Shown: positions 53,346-62,171 of the stretch, piece after piece
Layout of the letters: every line of letters begins with the position of its first letter
How positions within the stretch are numbered: the first letter of the stretch is position 1
Assembly: GCF_027923405.1 (NCBI RefSeq)
Contig: NZ_BQYI01000001.1
Location: 3,326,501-3,390,500 of the forward strand
DNA: 64,000 nt
DNA from: Paenibacillus sp. YYML68
Lineage (GTDB): Bacteria > Bacillota > Bacilli > Paenibacillales > NBRC-103111
Direction: 5' to 3'
The notes under the pieces: generated by a model
Database searches by the model: none
What the model saw: the letters and a program-made list of their open reading frames with translations, nothing else
Told to the model about the DNA's origin: nothing
Made by a program: the position numbers and the translations under genes

Positions 53346-54479
53346 CTAAATTAACGATTCACGAATGGACACCTTCACGCCCTTCGGGACGTGCACGACA
53401 AGGTCGGCGCCTGACTGACTGTTCGCCTTCACCCAGCCTAGACCGGAGATGGAGATGTCAATCGACTTCCCCTTCGGGATGCGCACGGCGTGCTTCGTCC
53501 AAGGCGGCAGCAGCTCGAGCTCCGCAAGCGTCGGCGGTGCGAGCATGACGCCCTTGTGTTCTTCGTACAGCTCGTCGGCACGCTCCAGCTTCGTCCGGTG
53601 CGGGTTCAGCGCGTTGGATACGTAGAACGTGAACGACTGGCGCTCCCCTTGCACGAAGTCGAATCTCGCATACCCGCCGAAGAAGATCGTCTGCTGCTCA
53701 TTCAGCTGAAAAACGAGCGGCTTCAGCACCTTATCCGGCATCAGCTTGACCAGATCGCTCTTGCTGACAAGCTCGGTGAGACGGTGCTTGTACACAATGC
53801 CCGGCGTGTCGATGATCGACGAGCCGTCATCCAGCGGGATGCGCACGAGATCGAGCGTCGTCCCTGGATACTGCGACGTCGTCAGCTCGCTGTCGAGATC
53901 GCTATAATCGCGAATAAGCCGGTTGATGAGCGTCGACTTGCCGACGTTCGTCGCTCCGACTACATAAATGTCACGACCCTTGCGGTGATGGTCCAGCGCT
54001 TCGATGACGCGCTCGAAGCCCATGTTCTTTTTAGCAGAGCAGAGCACGATCTCAACGACCTTGAGCCCGGCTTCCTTCGCCTGTCGCTGCACCCAGTTCA
54101 GGATGCGGTTGTAGTTCGTTACTTTCGGCAGCAGGTCGATCTTGTTGACGACGAGCACGATCGGATTCGTTCCGACGAAGCGGGCAAGACTTGAGATCAT
54201 GCTTCCTTCGAAGTCGAACAGATCCACGATGTTCACCACGAGCGAATTCGTCGAGCCGACATGGCCGAGCAATCGCAGGAAGTCATCCTGGTTCAGCGTA
54301 ATGCTGGACGATTCGTTATAGTTCTTAATGCGGAAGCAGCGCTGGCATATGATGGGCGTCCGGGCCAAAGCCGATTCCGGCACATAGCCGAGCTTCTGCG
54401 GATCCTCGGTCTGCAGCGCTACGCCGCACCCTGTACAGCCACTGCTGTCTGATGTTAGTAATTTGCGGTCAGCCGTCAT
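53346..54479 (-). CDS. yqeH: Ribosome-biogenesis GTPase YqeH
   Basis: A 377-residue circularly permuted GTPase needed for 30S subunit assembly. A treble-clef zinc finger uses C15, C18, C45 and C48. The permuted GTPase order is G4 (VVNKIDLLPK), G5 (CSAKKN), G1 (VGATNVGKSTLINRLI), G2, G3 (IIDTPGIV). The C-terminal RNA-binding part ends GLGWVKANSQSGADLVVHVPKGVKVSIRESLI. It starts 12 bp after the yqeG stop and is surely co-transcribed with it. Confidence 0.96.
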   Translation of the reverse strand: MTADRKLLTSDSSGCTGCGVALQTEDPQKLGYVPESALARTPIICQRCFRIKNYNESSSITLNQDDFLRLLGHVGSTNSLVVNIVDLFDFEGSMISSLARFVGTNPIVLVVNKIDLLPKVTNYNRILNWVQRQAKEAGLKVVEIVLCSAKKNMGFERVIEALDHHRKGRDIYVVGATNVGKSTLINRLIRDYSDLDSELTTSQYPGTTLDLVRIPLDDGSSIIDTPGIVYKHRLTELVSKSDLVKLMPDKVLKPLVFQLNEQQTIFFGGYARFDFVQGERQSFTFYVSNALNPHRTKLERADELYEEHKGVMLAPPTLAELELLPPWTKHAVRIPKGKSIDISISGLGWVKANSQSGADLVVHVPKGVKVSIRESLI

Positions 54480-54491
54480 ACATTCCCTACC

Positions 54492-54989
54492 TTATCTCTT
54501 CATAATCTTAAGCGCTGCCTTCTCCAGCCTCCGGTTCACCTTGGTGAAGAAGCCTTCGTCGGCAAGCTCTATCGGCCTCACAAGAATCGTGTACAGCCCG
54601 AGTCTGTTGCCCCCGAGCACGTCCGTCAGCATCTGATCGCCGATCATGATCGTCTGCTCCGGCTTCAGGCTCATCATGCGCATCGCCCGGTTGAATGACA
54701 CGAGCGTTGGCTTCTTCGCCCGATAAATAAAAGGCAGGGACAAAGGCTCCGCGAATCTGGACACTCTCGCCCGCTGGTTGTTCGACACGACGACAACCTG
54801 AAAGCCGATCTGCCCGACTACCTTCAGCCAATCCAGCAGCTCCGGGGTCGCAAGAGGCGCTTTGGCCCCTACAAGCGTATTGTCCAAGTCCGTTATGATG
54901 CCTCGATATCCCTGCTTCCATAACGTATCCAGTTCGATTTCGTAAATGCTGTTCACTTGCTCGCGTGGAATCAGCTTCGTCAGCAACAC
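54492..54989 (-). CDS. yqeG: HAD-superfamily phosphatase YqeG
   Basis: A 165-residue HAD (subfamily IIIA) phosphatase. The nucleophile motif is GIITDLDNTLVGA, motif II is VVVSNNQ, Lys motif is AKKP, and the acidic motif is MIGDQMLTDVLGGNRLG. The substrate is not established; related proteins act on phosphatidylglycerophosphate. I chose the GTG at 54989 (MLLTKLIPREQVNSI) after GAGGTG; an ATG six codons upstream has no ribosome site. It is the first gene of the yqeG-yqeH-aroE unit. Confidence 0.92.
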   Translation of the reverse strand: MLLTKLIPREQVNSIYEIELDTLWKQGYRGIITDLDNTLVGAKAPLATPELLDWLKVVGQIGFQVVVVSNNQRARVSRFAEPLSLPFIYRAKKPTLVSFNRAMRMMSLKPEQTIMIGDQMLTDVLGGNRLGLYTILVRPIELADEGFFTKVNRRLEKAALKIMKR

Positions 54990-55021
54990 GGTCACCTCGA
55001 GAAACATGGCTATATACGCAA

Positions 55022-55051
55022 ACTATACCATACTTGTCCTTTTTGTTGCAA
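55022..55051 (-). promoter_or_regulatory. Promoter of the yqeG operon
   Basis: On the minus strand TTGCAA (55046-55051), 18-bp spacer ending TGG, TATAGT (55022-55027); the TGn before the -10 is an extended -10 feature. It lies between the 63-bp array and yqeG, so the array is outside the operon transcript. Confidence 0.7.
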
Positions 55052-55100
55052 AGAGGGGGCGGAAGGTCGCGTCAGACCCCTTACACACTCAACCCGGTTA

Positions 55101-55465
55101 GCGCACGTTTCGTGCTTTATCCCGCTCGCACCCGCGTCTCGTTGCTCCTCCTGACGCCCGATAGCGCACGTTTCGTGCTTTATCCCGCTCGCACCCGCGT
55201 CTCGCTACTCCTCCTGACGCCCGATAGCACACGTTTCGTGCTTTATCCCGCTCGCACCCGCGTCTCGCTACTCCTCCTGACACCCGATAGCGCACGTTTC
55301 GTGACTTATTCCGCTCGCACTCGCGTCTCGTTGCTCCTCCTGACGCCCGATAGCGCACGTTTCGTGCTTTATCCCGCTCGCACCCGCGTCTCGCTACTCC
55401 TCCTGACGCCCGATAGCGCACGTTTCGTGCTTTATCCCGCTCGCACTCGCGTCTCGTTGCCCCCG
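55101..55465. repeat. Six-copy array of a second 63-bp repeat
   Basis: The element GCGCACGTTTCGTGC starts at 55101, 55164, 55227, 55290, 55353 and 55416, exactly every 63 bp. Each copy contains the small hairpin GCACG-TTT-CGTGC followed by a segment CCCGCTCGCACCCGCGTCTC and TCCTCCTGACGCCCGATA. The last copy degenerates near 55465. The repeat is unrelated in sequence to the array at 11934-12795. The open frames across it (21-residue repeats on both strands) look like a by-product of the period. The array lies between the transglutaminase terminator and the yqeG promoter. Confidence 0.95.
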
Positions 55466-55519
55466 GGTAGCTAACTCGACTCGACTCACTACCACGCCAA
55501 GCACCTCCCCCACAACGAT

Positions 55520-55552
55520 AAAAGCCGGACGACCCTCCGATCGTCCGGCTCC
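55520..55552 (-). terminator. Terminator of the MoxR-DUF58-transglutaminase operon
   Basis: On the minus strand AGCCGGACGA and TCGTCCGGCT around an 8-nt loop, then TTTTATC. Confidence 0.85.
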
Positions 55553-55612
55553 ATCCGATCTTTCGATGCATGACCGGACGATCTCCGATGCATAGCCCGT
55601 GCAGCAGCTCCG

Positions 55613-57838
55613 CTACTTCAGCTGCTCACGCAGCTTATCTACAATCTGCACCGTCTCATGCCAATCGGCCTCGGTGATATCCGCACGGCCGTACTTCGCC
55701 TTCTCGAACAAGGCGAGCAGCGTCTCGAGCTCCGGCTTCATCCAGCGGCTCTGCTTCGTCCATCGGCGTGCCGATTCACGAAGCGTCTCGTGCTCCTCAC
55801 GCTCGTAGCCGCTGCGGCGCAGAATGCGCAGCAATCGCTCGCACTCGAGGATGAGCCTCTGCTTCATCTGCGAGGCGCGGCGGCGGCGCATACGCTCGCC
55901 AATCAGCTCGACGAGCTGCAAGCGCCACATCGCGTACATAACCGCAAGGGCAGCTGTCACCAGTCCTGCCACAATCGCATACACATTGCTTGACGATGCC
56001 GCCGTTGTCCCCGCCTCTACAGCAGCCGGGTCCGTCTCAAGCTCGCTCACATCGAGCTCCAGCTCCTCAACAGGCTCAGCAGTCGGCATCACGAAGCCGG
56101 AGGTCGGCTCGAAGGGCACCCAGCCGTAGCCGCTGAAGTATACCTCAACCCACGAATGAGCATCAGAATTACGCACCGTGTACTGTCCGCCCTCATTCGC
56201 ATCAAGGAACTCCTCCGGCACGAAGCCGAACATCTGCTCATCGAGCTGGGAGGCACCGGCCGTATAGCCCTTCACCCAACGCGTCGGCAAGCCGACGGAG
56301 CGGGCCATCACAGCCATCGCGCTCGAATAGTAGTCGCAATACCCTTCCTTGATCTCGAAGAGGAAGCGGTCCACGAAGTCACGACTTCGCCCCTTCGTCA
56401 AGTCCGGTTTATTCGTATAAGGGAAGGTCTGCGTCAAATATTGCTCGATCAGCTTCGCCTTATCGTATTCGTTTGTTGCATTCTTCGTAATATCAGCTGC
56501 TAGCGTGCGCACGCGCTGAGGCAGCTGGTCCGGCAGCTGCAGATATGGCGTCAGCTCTGGCCTCGTCTGCAGCTTCGGCGCCTTCCGCAGCGCCTCCTCG
56601 TCGATGATCGGTATTTGCGACACGACCGTATACGTCTTCGGGTACGCCACTCGTTCGTTATACCGAAGCTCGCTGTGCAGCGTCGACCATTGCACCGCCT
56701 CGAAGCCGTTCCGTCCGCCGTTCACCGCGGTCAGCTTCTGGATGGAATAAGCACCGAATAACACCGGATAGGTCGTCTCGGTCAGCAGCTCAACCGTCTG
56801 CGTCACCTCAAGCGTCTTCGTCTGATCCCCTGGAAAACGAAGATCGAACGGCAGCGCCGTATCTGGCCGTACGGAGCTCCAGCCCGAACGGTCCAGCTCG
56901 TTCTCCTGCCAGCCACGCCCTGTATATTGCGCGAGCGCCTCACCGCGCCAGTAGCTGCGATGCGTCGTGTCGACCGTCATGACCGGGGTATAGTCAAATT
57001 GAAAGCCAGACCCAAGATTTCGGTCATTACGACTGTAACCGGAGGACGAGTCCAGTGCATCCGGTGAAGCGTTCACTTGCACGCCCTTGCCGGTGGTGAA
57101 GCTCGTCGACTCGCCCTTGTACGTCCGCCAAGCCGTATACGGATCGGTCACCATTGGACCAATCTCCGGCATGCTGACCCCGACGAGAATCGTTCCGCCG
57201 ACCATCGCGGCAACAGGCAGCACAATCGAGAACGGATAGTCGGCGAGCTGGCGCCATGCGTCGGGGTCCTTACGCTTCAAGCGGCGGAAATGAGCAAGAA
57301 TGAGCAGCACGAGCCCACAGCCCACAACGACCGCGACTTCACGCCACAAGTATACGTTCGAGAACGAATCCCGGATACTTAAGCCGAGCACGGAGAGGAC
57401 GAGCAGCATGTAGATGCGCCACTTCGACTCGACCCACCAGATCAGCGTCAAGTAGACGACCCAGGCCCCTAGACTGAACCATAAATACGGCGTTAGCTCA
57501 TACAGGTTCAAGAACAGCTTGGAGGAGACGAAGCTGCGCAGCGGCATCGCCTCGATCAAACCGTAGCTCCTCAGCACGACCACCTGGATGACGACGATCG
57601 ATACGAGCTCAAGTGCCCCGCGCACGAGCCAGTGCAGCCACGGAATGTGCTCGATGATGCAGATCGCGAGCAGCGTAAGCTGAACGACCATGACCGTCTC
57701 GGGCAGCCACCAATGCTCCTCCTTCTCGAACCATAGGACGAATTGAAGCACATACAGGCCGCACAGCAGCACAGTCAATCGATGCGGCCATTCATGAAAC
57801 AGCAGCTGCTGCCGGAAGGCGGCAAGTCTAGCACTCAT
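55613..57838 (-). CDS. Membrane transglutaminase-like protein (DUF3488/TGc/DUF4129)
   Basis: A 741-residue membrane protein. The N-terminal third has six to seven transmembrane segments (about residues 20-215). An extracellular region follows, with the transglutaminase-like core: catalytic Cys in KEGYCDYYSSAMAVMARSVGLPTRWVKGY, His in DAHSWVEVYFSGYGW and the acidic residue in VPFEPTSGF (about 475-580). One transmembrane helix (about 615-640) and a cytoplasmic basic tail end the protein. Such proteins may be cysteine proteases or amide-forming enzymes; no substrate is known. The start is the ATG at 57838, overlapping the DUF58 stop (ATGA), after GGGGGGAGG. Last gene of a MoxR-DUF58-transglutaminase unit. 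Confidence 0.92.
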   Translation of the reverse strand: MSARLAAFRQQLLFHEWPHRLTVLLCGLYVLQFVLWFEKEEHWWLPETVMVVQLTLLAICIIEHIPWLHWLVRGALELVSIVVIQVVVLRSYGLIEAMPLRSFVSSKLFLNLYELTPYLWFSLGAWVVYLTLIWWVESKWRIYMLLVLSVLGLSIRDSFSNVYLWREVAVVVGCGLVLLILAHFRRLKRKDPDAWRQLADYPFSIVLPVAAMVGGTILVGVSMPEIGPMVTDPYTAWRTYKGESTSFTTGKGVQVNASPDALDSSSGYSRNDRNLGSGFQFDYTPVMTVDTTHRSYWRGEALAQYTGRGWQENELDRSGWSSVRPDTALPFDLRFPGDQTKTLEVTQTVELLTETTYPVLFGAYSIQKLTAVNGGRNGFEAVQWSTLHSELRYNERVAYPKTYTVVSQIPIIDEEALRKAPKLQTRPELTPYLQLPDQLPQRVRTLAADITKNATNEYDKAKLIEQYLTQTFPYTNKPDLTKGRSRDFVDRFLFEIKEGYCDYYSSAMAVMARSVGLPTRWVKGYTAGASQLDEQMFGFVPEEFLDANEGGQYTVRNSDAHSWVEVYFSGYGWVPFEPTSGFVMPTAEPVEELELDVSELETDPAAVEAGTTAASSSNVYAIVAGLVTAALAVMYAMWRLQLVELIGERMRRRRASQMKQRLILECERLLRILRRSGYEREEHETLRESARRWTKQSRWMKPELETLLALFEKAKYGRADITEADWHETVQIVDKLREQLK

Positions 57839-59082
57839 AGCTGCCTCCCCCCTAACTGGACGGGCAGCTCCGCGAGGTCGCCCACGCAGTAGCATACAAT
57901 GCCGCGCGTGCGCAGCTGCATCGCCCACGCCTCTCTGCGATTATCGGCGGGAGGCGAAATCCACAGATGACAAGGATGCATCTGCTGCTTTTTGAGCCAC
58001 TGCAGCAGCATCAGCATCCCGTCCCCGTAGAGCGGACTGACGATGGTCAAGAAGCTGCCGGGCGCGAGCCGCCCGAGCTTCTCGCGCAGCATATCCCGCA
58101 GCACCTGCGGACTGTCCGGCTCTACGTCGATCAGATGCTGCAGCACGAGCTGATGCTGGTTCAAGCTTGGCCGCGGCTCAAACAGGCCGCTCTCCTCGCC
58201 GCTGGACACGAGCCCGAGCGCAAGTCCGCGCCTCGAGCCGTATTGGAACAGTGAAGCTGTTACCGATACGGCCAGCTCGAAGGAATCCTCATGTGCATAG
58301 GCGTGCGGGCTGCGATCCAGCACGACATACGTTTTGGGCAGCGACTCCCTCTCGAACTCCTTCGATTTCCACGTGCCGCTCTTCGCCGTTGCATTCCAAT
58401 GAATGCGGGAAATCCGATCGCCATACATATATTCGCGCACACCGTTAATCTGGGTCGTCTCTCTGAAGGCGCGGGTCGTCGAGGACTGATGACTCATCCC
58501 CTTGATCATCTGATGATACTGCGGCCAATCTCGAATGTCGATCGTCTGCGGCAGCACGGACAGCGTCTGCGGCAGCTTCACGACACCGCGATGCTCGAAC
58601 AGCCCGAAGACGTCCTCGGTGACGCATTCCGTATCACCGAAGCTGTAGTGGCCGCGGCGCATAGCCGGAGTCCGATATTCCCAGTCTGTCCTTCTGCGCC
58701 AGTCCGGGACGATCGTCGACTCGAACGTTAGCTCACGGCCGCTCTTATGATAGAGACGGTCCTTGACGAAGACGTAAGGAATCGGCCAGATGCCGGGAAT
58801 GGTCAGCTGCAGACGAACGCCGAGCGAGCCGCCTGCCTCGAACGTCGTGCTGCCGTCCTTGGCGAGCAAGGAGCGGGCTCCTTGCGTCTGCTTAATGCCG
58901 CTCCACTTGCCGAGCAGCAAGTAGGTGCTGAGCAGCACCATGATGACGAACAGCATCAGGGCGAGCTTGCCGCCTTGGAACAGCAAGTAGCCGAGGCTTC
59001 CGAGCAGCGCAGCGGCCACCGCCCACAATTTACGATTAAGCTTCACGCGCAAGGACCACCTCGGAACGAATGTCGCTCTCAT
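57835..59082 (-). CDS. DUF58 domain membrane protein
   Basis: A 415-residue protein with two transmembrane helices near the N-terminus (about residues 18-55) and a cytoplasmic-side DUF58/von Willebrand A-like domain. The DUF58 signature YMYGDRISRIHWNATAKSGTWKSKEFERESLPKTYVVLD lies near 215-255. The middle part has GHYSFGDTECVTEDVFGLFEHR. DUF58 proteins act with MoxR AAA+ ATPases; here the genes adjoin (4 bp gap upstream, 4 bp overlap downstream). The start at 59082 follows GAAGTGAGG. Confidence 0.9.
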   Translation of the reverse strand: MRATFVPRWSLRVKLNRKLWAVAAALLGSLGYLLFQGGKLALMLFVIMVLLSTYLLLGKWSGIKQTQGARSLLAKDGSTTFEAGGSLGVRLQLTIPGIWPIPYVFVKDRLYHKSGRELTFESTIVPDWRRRTDWEYRTPAMRRGHYSFGDTECVTEDVFGLFEHRGVVKLPQTLSVLPQTIDIRDWPQYHQMIKGMSHQSSTTRAFRETTQINGVREYMYGDRISRIHWNATAKSGTWKSKEFERESLPKTYVVLDRSPHAYAHEDSFELAVSVTASLFQYGSRRGLALGLVSSGEESGLFEPRPSLNQHQLVLQHLIDVEPDSPQVLRDMLREKLGRLAPGSFLTIVSPLYGDGMLMLLQWLKKQQMHPCHLWISPPADNRREAWAMQLRTRGIVCYCVGDLAELPVQLGGRQL

Positions 59083-59086
59083 GGCC

Positions 59087-60046
59087 TCACTTCTCCCAAC
59101 GTATCGGCACCTTCACCTGCTGAAGCACCGATTGCAGGACGGCTTGCACCGAAGCTCCTTCCATCCGCGCCTCCGCCTGAAGGATAAGCCGATGCCCCAA
59201 TACATAAGGGGCAAGAAATTTAATATCGTCCGGTATGACATACTCCCGCGACTGGAGCAGCGCATAGGCCTTGGACGCCTGGACGAGCGCCAGCGTTGCG
59301 CGGGGGCTAGCTCCCAGATACACCGACGGATGCTCTCGGGTCGCACGTGTAATGGCTACGAGATACGCCGCGACAGCCTCATCCAGATGAACCTGCTTCA
59401 CCTGCTGCTGCAGCGATAGAATCTGCTCCACATCGGATACCGGCTCCAGCGATTCCAGCGGATGAGCAAGAGACTGCGAGACGATCATGCGGGTCTCGGT
59501 CTCCGCATCGGGGTAGCCGAGGCTGAACTTCATCATGAAGCGGTCCAGCTGCGCCTCCGGCAGCGTATAGGTCCCTTCGAAGTCGATCGGATTCTGCGTC
59601 GCAAGGAGCAGGAACGGCTTCGGCAGCTCATACGTATGACCGTCAGCCGTGACGTGCCGCTCCTCCATCGCCTCGAGCAGCGCCGACTGCGTCTTCGTCG
59701 TGGCGCGGTTAATTTCATCAGCAAGCAATATATTAGCCATAATCGGACCAGCACGGAATATGAACGCCTCTTCCTTCGGATGGTAGATCGATACGCCGGT
59801 AATATCGGTAGGAAGAAGATCGGGGTTGCATTGAATGCGGCGGAATTGACCGCGGATCGACTGGGCCAGCGCCTTGATGAGCACCGTCTTGCCTGTGCCC
59901 GGTACATCCTCCAGCAGGACATGTCCGCCTGCCAGCATGGCGGTCATGAGCAGAGACAGCTCTTCACTTTTGCCGAGTATACACATTTCCAAATTCGCTT
60001 GAATGCGCTTTAGCGCAGCTACATCTTCTTGAATCAACGTTACCAT
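59087..60046 (-). CDS. MoxR-family AAA+ ATPase
   Basis: A 319-residue AAA+ ATPase. Walker A is EDVPGTGKTVLIKALA (about residues 46-61), Walker B is LLADEINRA (about 108-116), sensor 1 is LLATQNPIDFEGTYTLPEAQLDRFMMK, and the C-terminal lid has YLGASPRATLALVQASKAYAL with sensor 2 Arg. MoxR proteins act as chaperones for maturation of partner complexes; the partners here are probably the DUF58 and transglutaminase proteins. First gene of the unit, transcribed from a region (60047-60212) with no obvious strong promoter. Confidence 0.94.
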   Translation of the reverse strand: MVTLIQEDVAALKRIQANLEMCILGKSEELSLLMTAMLAGGHVLLEDVPGTGKTVLIKALAQSIRGQFRRIQCNPDLLPTDITGVSIYHPKEEAFIFRAGPIMANILLADEINRATTKTQSALLEAMEERHVTADGHTYELPKPFLLLATQNPIDFEGTYTLPEAQLDRFMMKFSLGYPDAETETRMIVSQSLAHPLESLEPVSDVEQILSLQQQVKQVHLDEAVAAYLVAITRATREHPSVYLGASPRATLALVQASKAYALLQSREYVIPDDIKFLAPYVLGHRLILQAEARMEGASVQAVLQSVLQQVKVPIRWEK

Positions 60047-60212
60047 CGACTGTGCCTCCTCATTGTCGCTGCTTCCTCGTACGCGTCTGTTTTTCGTTCA
60101 AGCCTATATGAAAGAGAGCTGATAAGTGCGTATACATGATGTAATCCTCATTGTACTTCATTCAAAAAACGGCGTATACGTGCAAATTTGATGAAATTGT
60201 TTGTAGAAATGC

Positions 60213-60239
60213 AAAAAAGCTCCGAAATCGGAGCTCTTT
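60213..60239 (-). terminator. Terminator of the spoVA operon
   Basis: On the minus strand AGCTCCGA-TTT-CGGAGCT followed by TTTTT, 28 bp after the spoVAEb stop codon. Confidence 0.9.
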
Positions 60240-60266
60240 CTTCTGCCTGATCAGTGTTTCACGCCG

Positions 60267-60641
60267 TTAGCCCTGTGGACGGAATACGAGCGCAGCGAGG
60301 AAGGAGAAAATAATCGCCGCAGAGATACCTGCGCTGGTCATATGAAAGATACCGGTCAGTATGCCGATGGCGCCGTTCGTCTTCAGCTCGGCGAGCGCCC
60401 CGTGCACGAGCGCGTTGCCGAAGCTCGTAATCGGAACCGTCGCCCCTGCTCCGGCGAATTCGATAAATTGATCATACAGCCCCTTCTCACCGTACGGAAT
60501 CGCCTCGACGAGCGCACCAGTTACGACAAGGGTGCTCATCGTATGCGCCGGCGTCATTTTGAACACATCCATCATCATTTGACCAACGACACAGATGGCA
60601 CCGCCTATGAGAAATGCCCACACAAATTGCATCAGCTCCAT
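60267..60641 (-). CDS. spoVAE: Stage V sporulation protein AE (SpoVAEb type)
   Basis: A 124-residue hydrophobic protein with about four transmembrane segments, the SpoVAC/SpoVAEb fold: FVWAFLIGGAICVVGQMMMDVF, a PAHTMSTLVVTGALVEAIPYGEKG loop, FAGAGATVPITSFGNALVHGAL and a last helix. It belongs to the channel that moves Ca-dipicolinate across the inner spore membrane. The ATG at 60641 (MELMQFV) or a GTG at 60650 may be used; the spoVAD stop lies between the ribosome site and the start. Confidence 0.93.
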   Translation of the reverse strand: MELMQFVWAFLIGGAICVVGQMMMDVFKMTPAHTMSTLVVTGALVEAIPYGEKGLYDQFIEFAGAGATVPITSFGNALVHGALAELKTNGAIGILTGIFHMTSAGISAAIIFSFLAALVFRPQG

Positions 60642-60650
60642 ATTACGCAC

Positions 60651-61667
60651 TCACTCCCCGCTCTCGATTGCTACGGCATGCGCTATGCCGGGTATAGATT
60701 CGCCCTGCTGGAACGACAGCGGCGACAGCAACGCTCCAGTCGCAACGACGAGAATTCGCTTCAGCTCGCCCTTCGCGAGCCGCTTCAGCAGATGGCCGTA
60801 GGTGACCGTCGCCGAGCAGCCGCAGCCGCTGCCACCGGATTGTACTGCTTGATTCTCCAGATCGTAAATCATGAGGCCGCAATCCTTATATACGGTCTTA
60901 TCGATCGGTATACCATGCCTATGCAGCAGCTCCTTTGCCATCGCATAGCCAACCTTCGCCAGATCGCCAGTAACAATGAGGTCATAATAGCCTGGCTCGC
61001 GGTTAAAGTCCCGGAAGTGGGATTGAAGCGTATCGACCGCCGCTGGAGCCATGGCCGCCCCCATATTGAACGGGTCCTTAATCCCCATGTCGATGACGCG
61101 GCCGATTGTAGCGCCTGTGACGACCGGACCGCTGCCGCTCCCTTGCTTGCCGATAACCGCTGCGCCCGCTCCGGTGACCGTATACTGCGCAGAAGGAGGC
61201 TTCTGCGAGCCGTATTCGGTCGGATACCGGAACTGCTTCTCCGCCGTACAGTTATGGCTGCACGTCGCCGCCATCGCGTGCTGGGCATAGCCGCCATCGA
61301 CCATCATCGAGGCGACGGCCAGGCTCTCCATCGACGTCGAGCAGGCGCCGAACACGCCGACGTACGGAATTTGCAAGCTGCGCACCGCAAAGCTGTTGCT
61401 GATGATCTGGTTCATCAGATCGCCGCCGACGTAGAAGTTAATGTCCGTCTTCGCCACGCCGGAATGCTGAATCGCCAGCTTAGCCGCCTCCTCAAGCATC
61501 CGCTTCTCCGCCTTCTCCCAGCTGTCCTCGCCAAGCTTGGTGTCTTGATGTACGACGTCGAATTGATCGCCGAGAGGACCTTGCCCTTCATCCGGACCGA
61601 CAACCGTCGCTGTGCCGAGAATGACAGGCTTGTTCTGAAACTCCCAGCTTTGCTCGCCAATCAGCAT
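60651..61667 (-). CDS. spoVAD: Stage V sporulation protein AD
   Basis: A 338-residue soluble protein of thiolase fold that binds dipicolinic acid for uptake into the forespore. Family stretches: VILGTATVVGPDEGQGPLGDQFDVVHQD, GVFGACSTSMESLAVASMMVDGGYAQHAMAATCSHNCTAEKQFRYPTEYG, YDLIVTGDLAKVG and SGGSGCGCSATVTYGHLLK. Length is normal. Its ribosome site GGAGGT overlaps the end of spoVAC. Middle gene of a compact spoVAC-AD-AEb operon, expected under forespore sigma-G. Confidence 0.96.
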   Translation of the reverse strand: MLIGEQSWEFQNKPVILGTATVVGPDEGQGPLGDQFDVVHQDTKLGEDSWEKAEKRMLEEAAKLAIQHSGVAKTDINFYVGGDLMNQIISNSFAVRSLQIPYVGVFGACSTSMESLAVASMMVDGGYAQHAMAATCSHNCTAEKQFRYPTEYGSQKPPSAQYTVTGAGAAVIGKQGSGSGPVVTGATIGRVIDMGIKDPFNMGAAMAPAAVDTLQSHFRDFNREPGYYDLIVTGDLAKVGYAMAKELLHRHGIPIDKTVYKDCGLMIYDLENQAVQSGGSGCGCSATVTYGHLLKRLAKGELKRILVVATGALLSPLSFQQGESIPGIAHAVAIESGE

Positions 61668-61668
61668 C

Positions 61669-62145
61669 TTACTGACCTCCTATTCCGAGCACGAGATGTA
61701 TGATGCCGACGAAGAAGGCAGCTACTGTACCGAACACAATAACCGAGCCGGCCAGCTTGAACATGTTGCCCCCTACGCCGAGCACAAGACCTTCACTGCG
61801 ATGCTCGAGCGCAGCCGAGCATACTGAATTCGCAAAGCCAGTGACCGGCACAGCCGTTCCCGCGCCAGCCCACTGGGCAATCTTGTCGTACACCCCGAAG
61901 CTCGTCAGAAGCACAGAGGTAAGAATTAATACGGCTACGGTTGGGTTGCCTGCCGTCTTCTCGGTGAAGCCGAACCAATGAATGAACATCTCCATCAGCA
62001 GCTGTCCGATAATGCAAATACCACCGCCTACGAAGAAGGCACGCAAGCTGTTACGAAATACGGGTCTTGGCGGCTCGCTTTGCTTGGCGAATTGCTGATA
62101 CTCCTTTTGCGACCACGTAATTTTTTTCTTCGATTTTGTCGTCAT
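61669..62145 (-). CDS. spoVAC: Stage V sporulation protein AC
   Basis: A 158-residue membrane protein with a basic N-terminal tail (MTTKSKKKITWSQKEYQQFAKQ) and about four transmembrane segments; SpoVAC is the mechanosensitive-like channel part of the dipicolinate complex. Motifs: FFVGGGICIIGQLLMEMF, GAGTAVPVTGFANSVCSAALEHRSEGLVLGVGGNMFKLAG. The start is the ATG at 62145 after GAGGAACC; a longer frame to 62325 reads through DNA inside the DUF421 gene and is rejected. Confidence 0.95.
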   Translation of the reverse strand: MTTKSKKKITWSQKEYQQFAKQSEPPRPVFRNSLRAFFVGGGICIIGQLLMEMFIHWFGFTEKTAGNPTVAVLILTSVLLTSFGVYDKIAQWAGAGTAVPVTGFANSVCSAALEHRSEGLVLGVGGNMFKLAGSVIVFGTVAAFFVGIIHLVLGIGGQ

Positions 62146-62171
62146 GGTTCCTCGTGCCTTTCGTCTTAGAT

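Noticed and set aside
54965..55571. Open frames across the 55.1-55.5 kb array (169 residues plus, 157 residues minus, repeats like RFVLYPARTRVSLLLL)
   Set aside because: Same reason: a by-product of the 63-bp repeat; one runs into the promoter and coding start of yqeG, the other through the upstream terminator.
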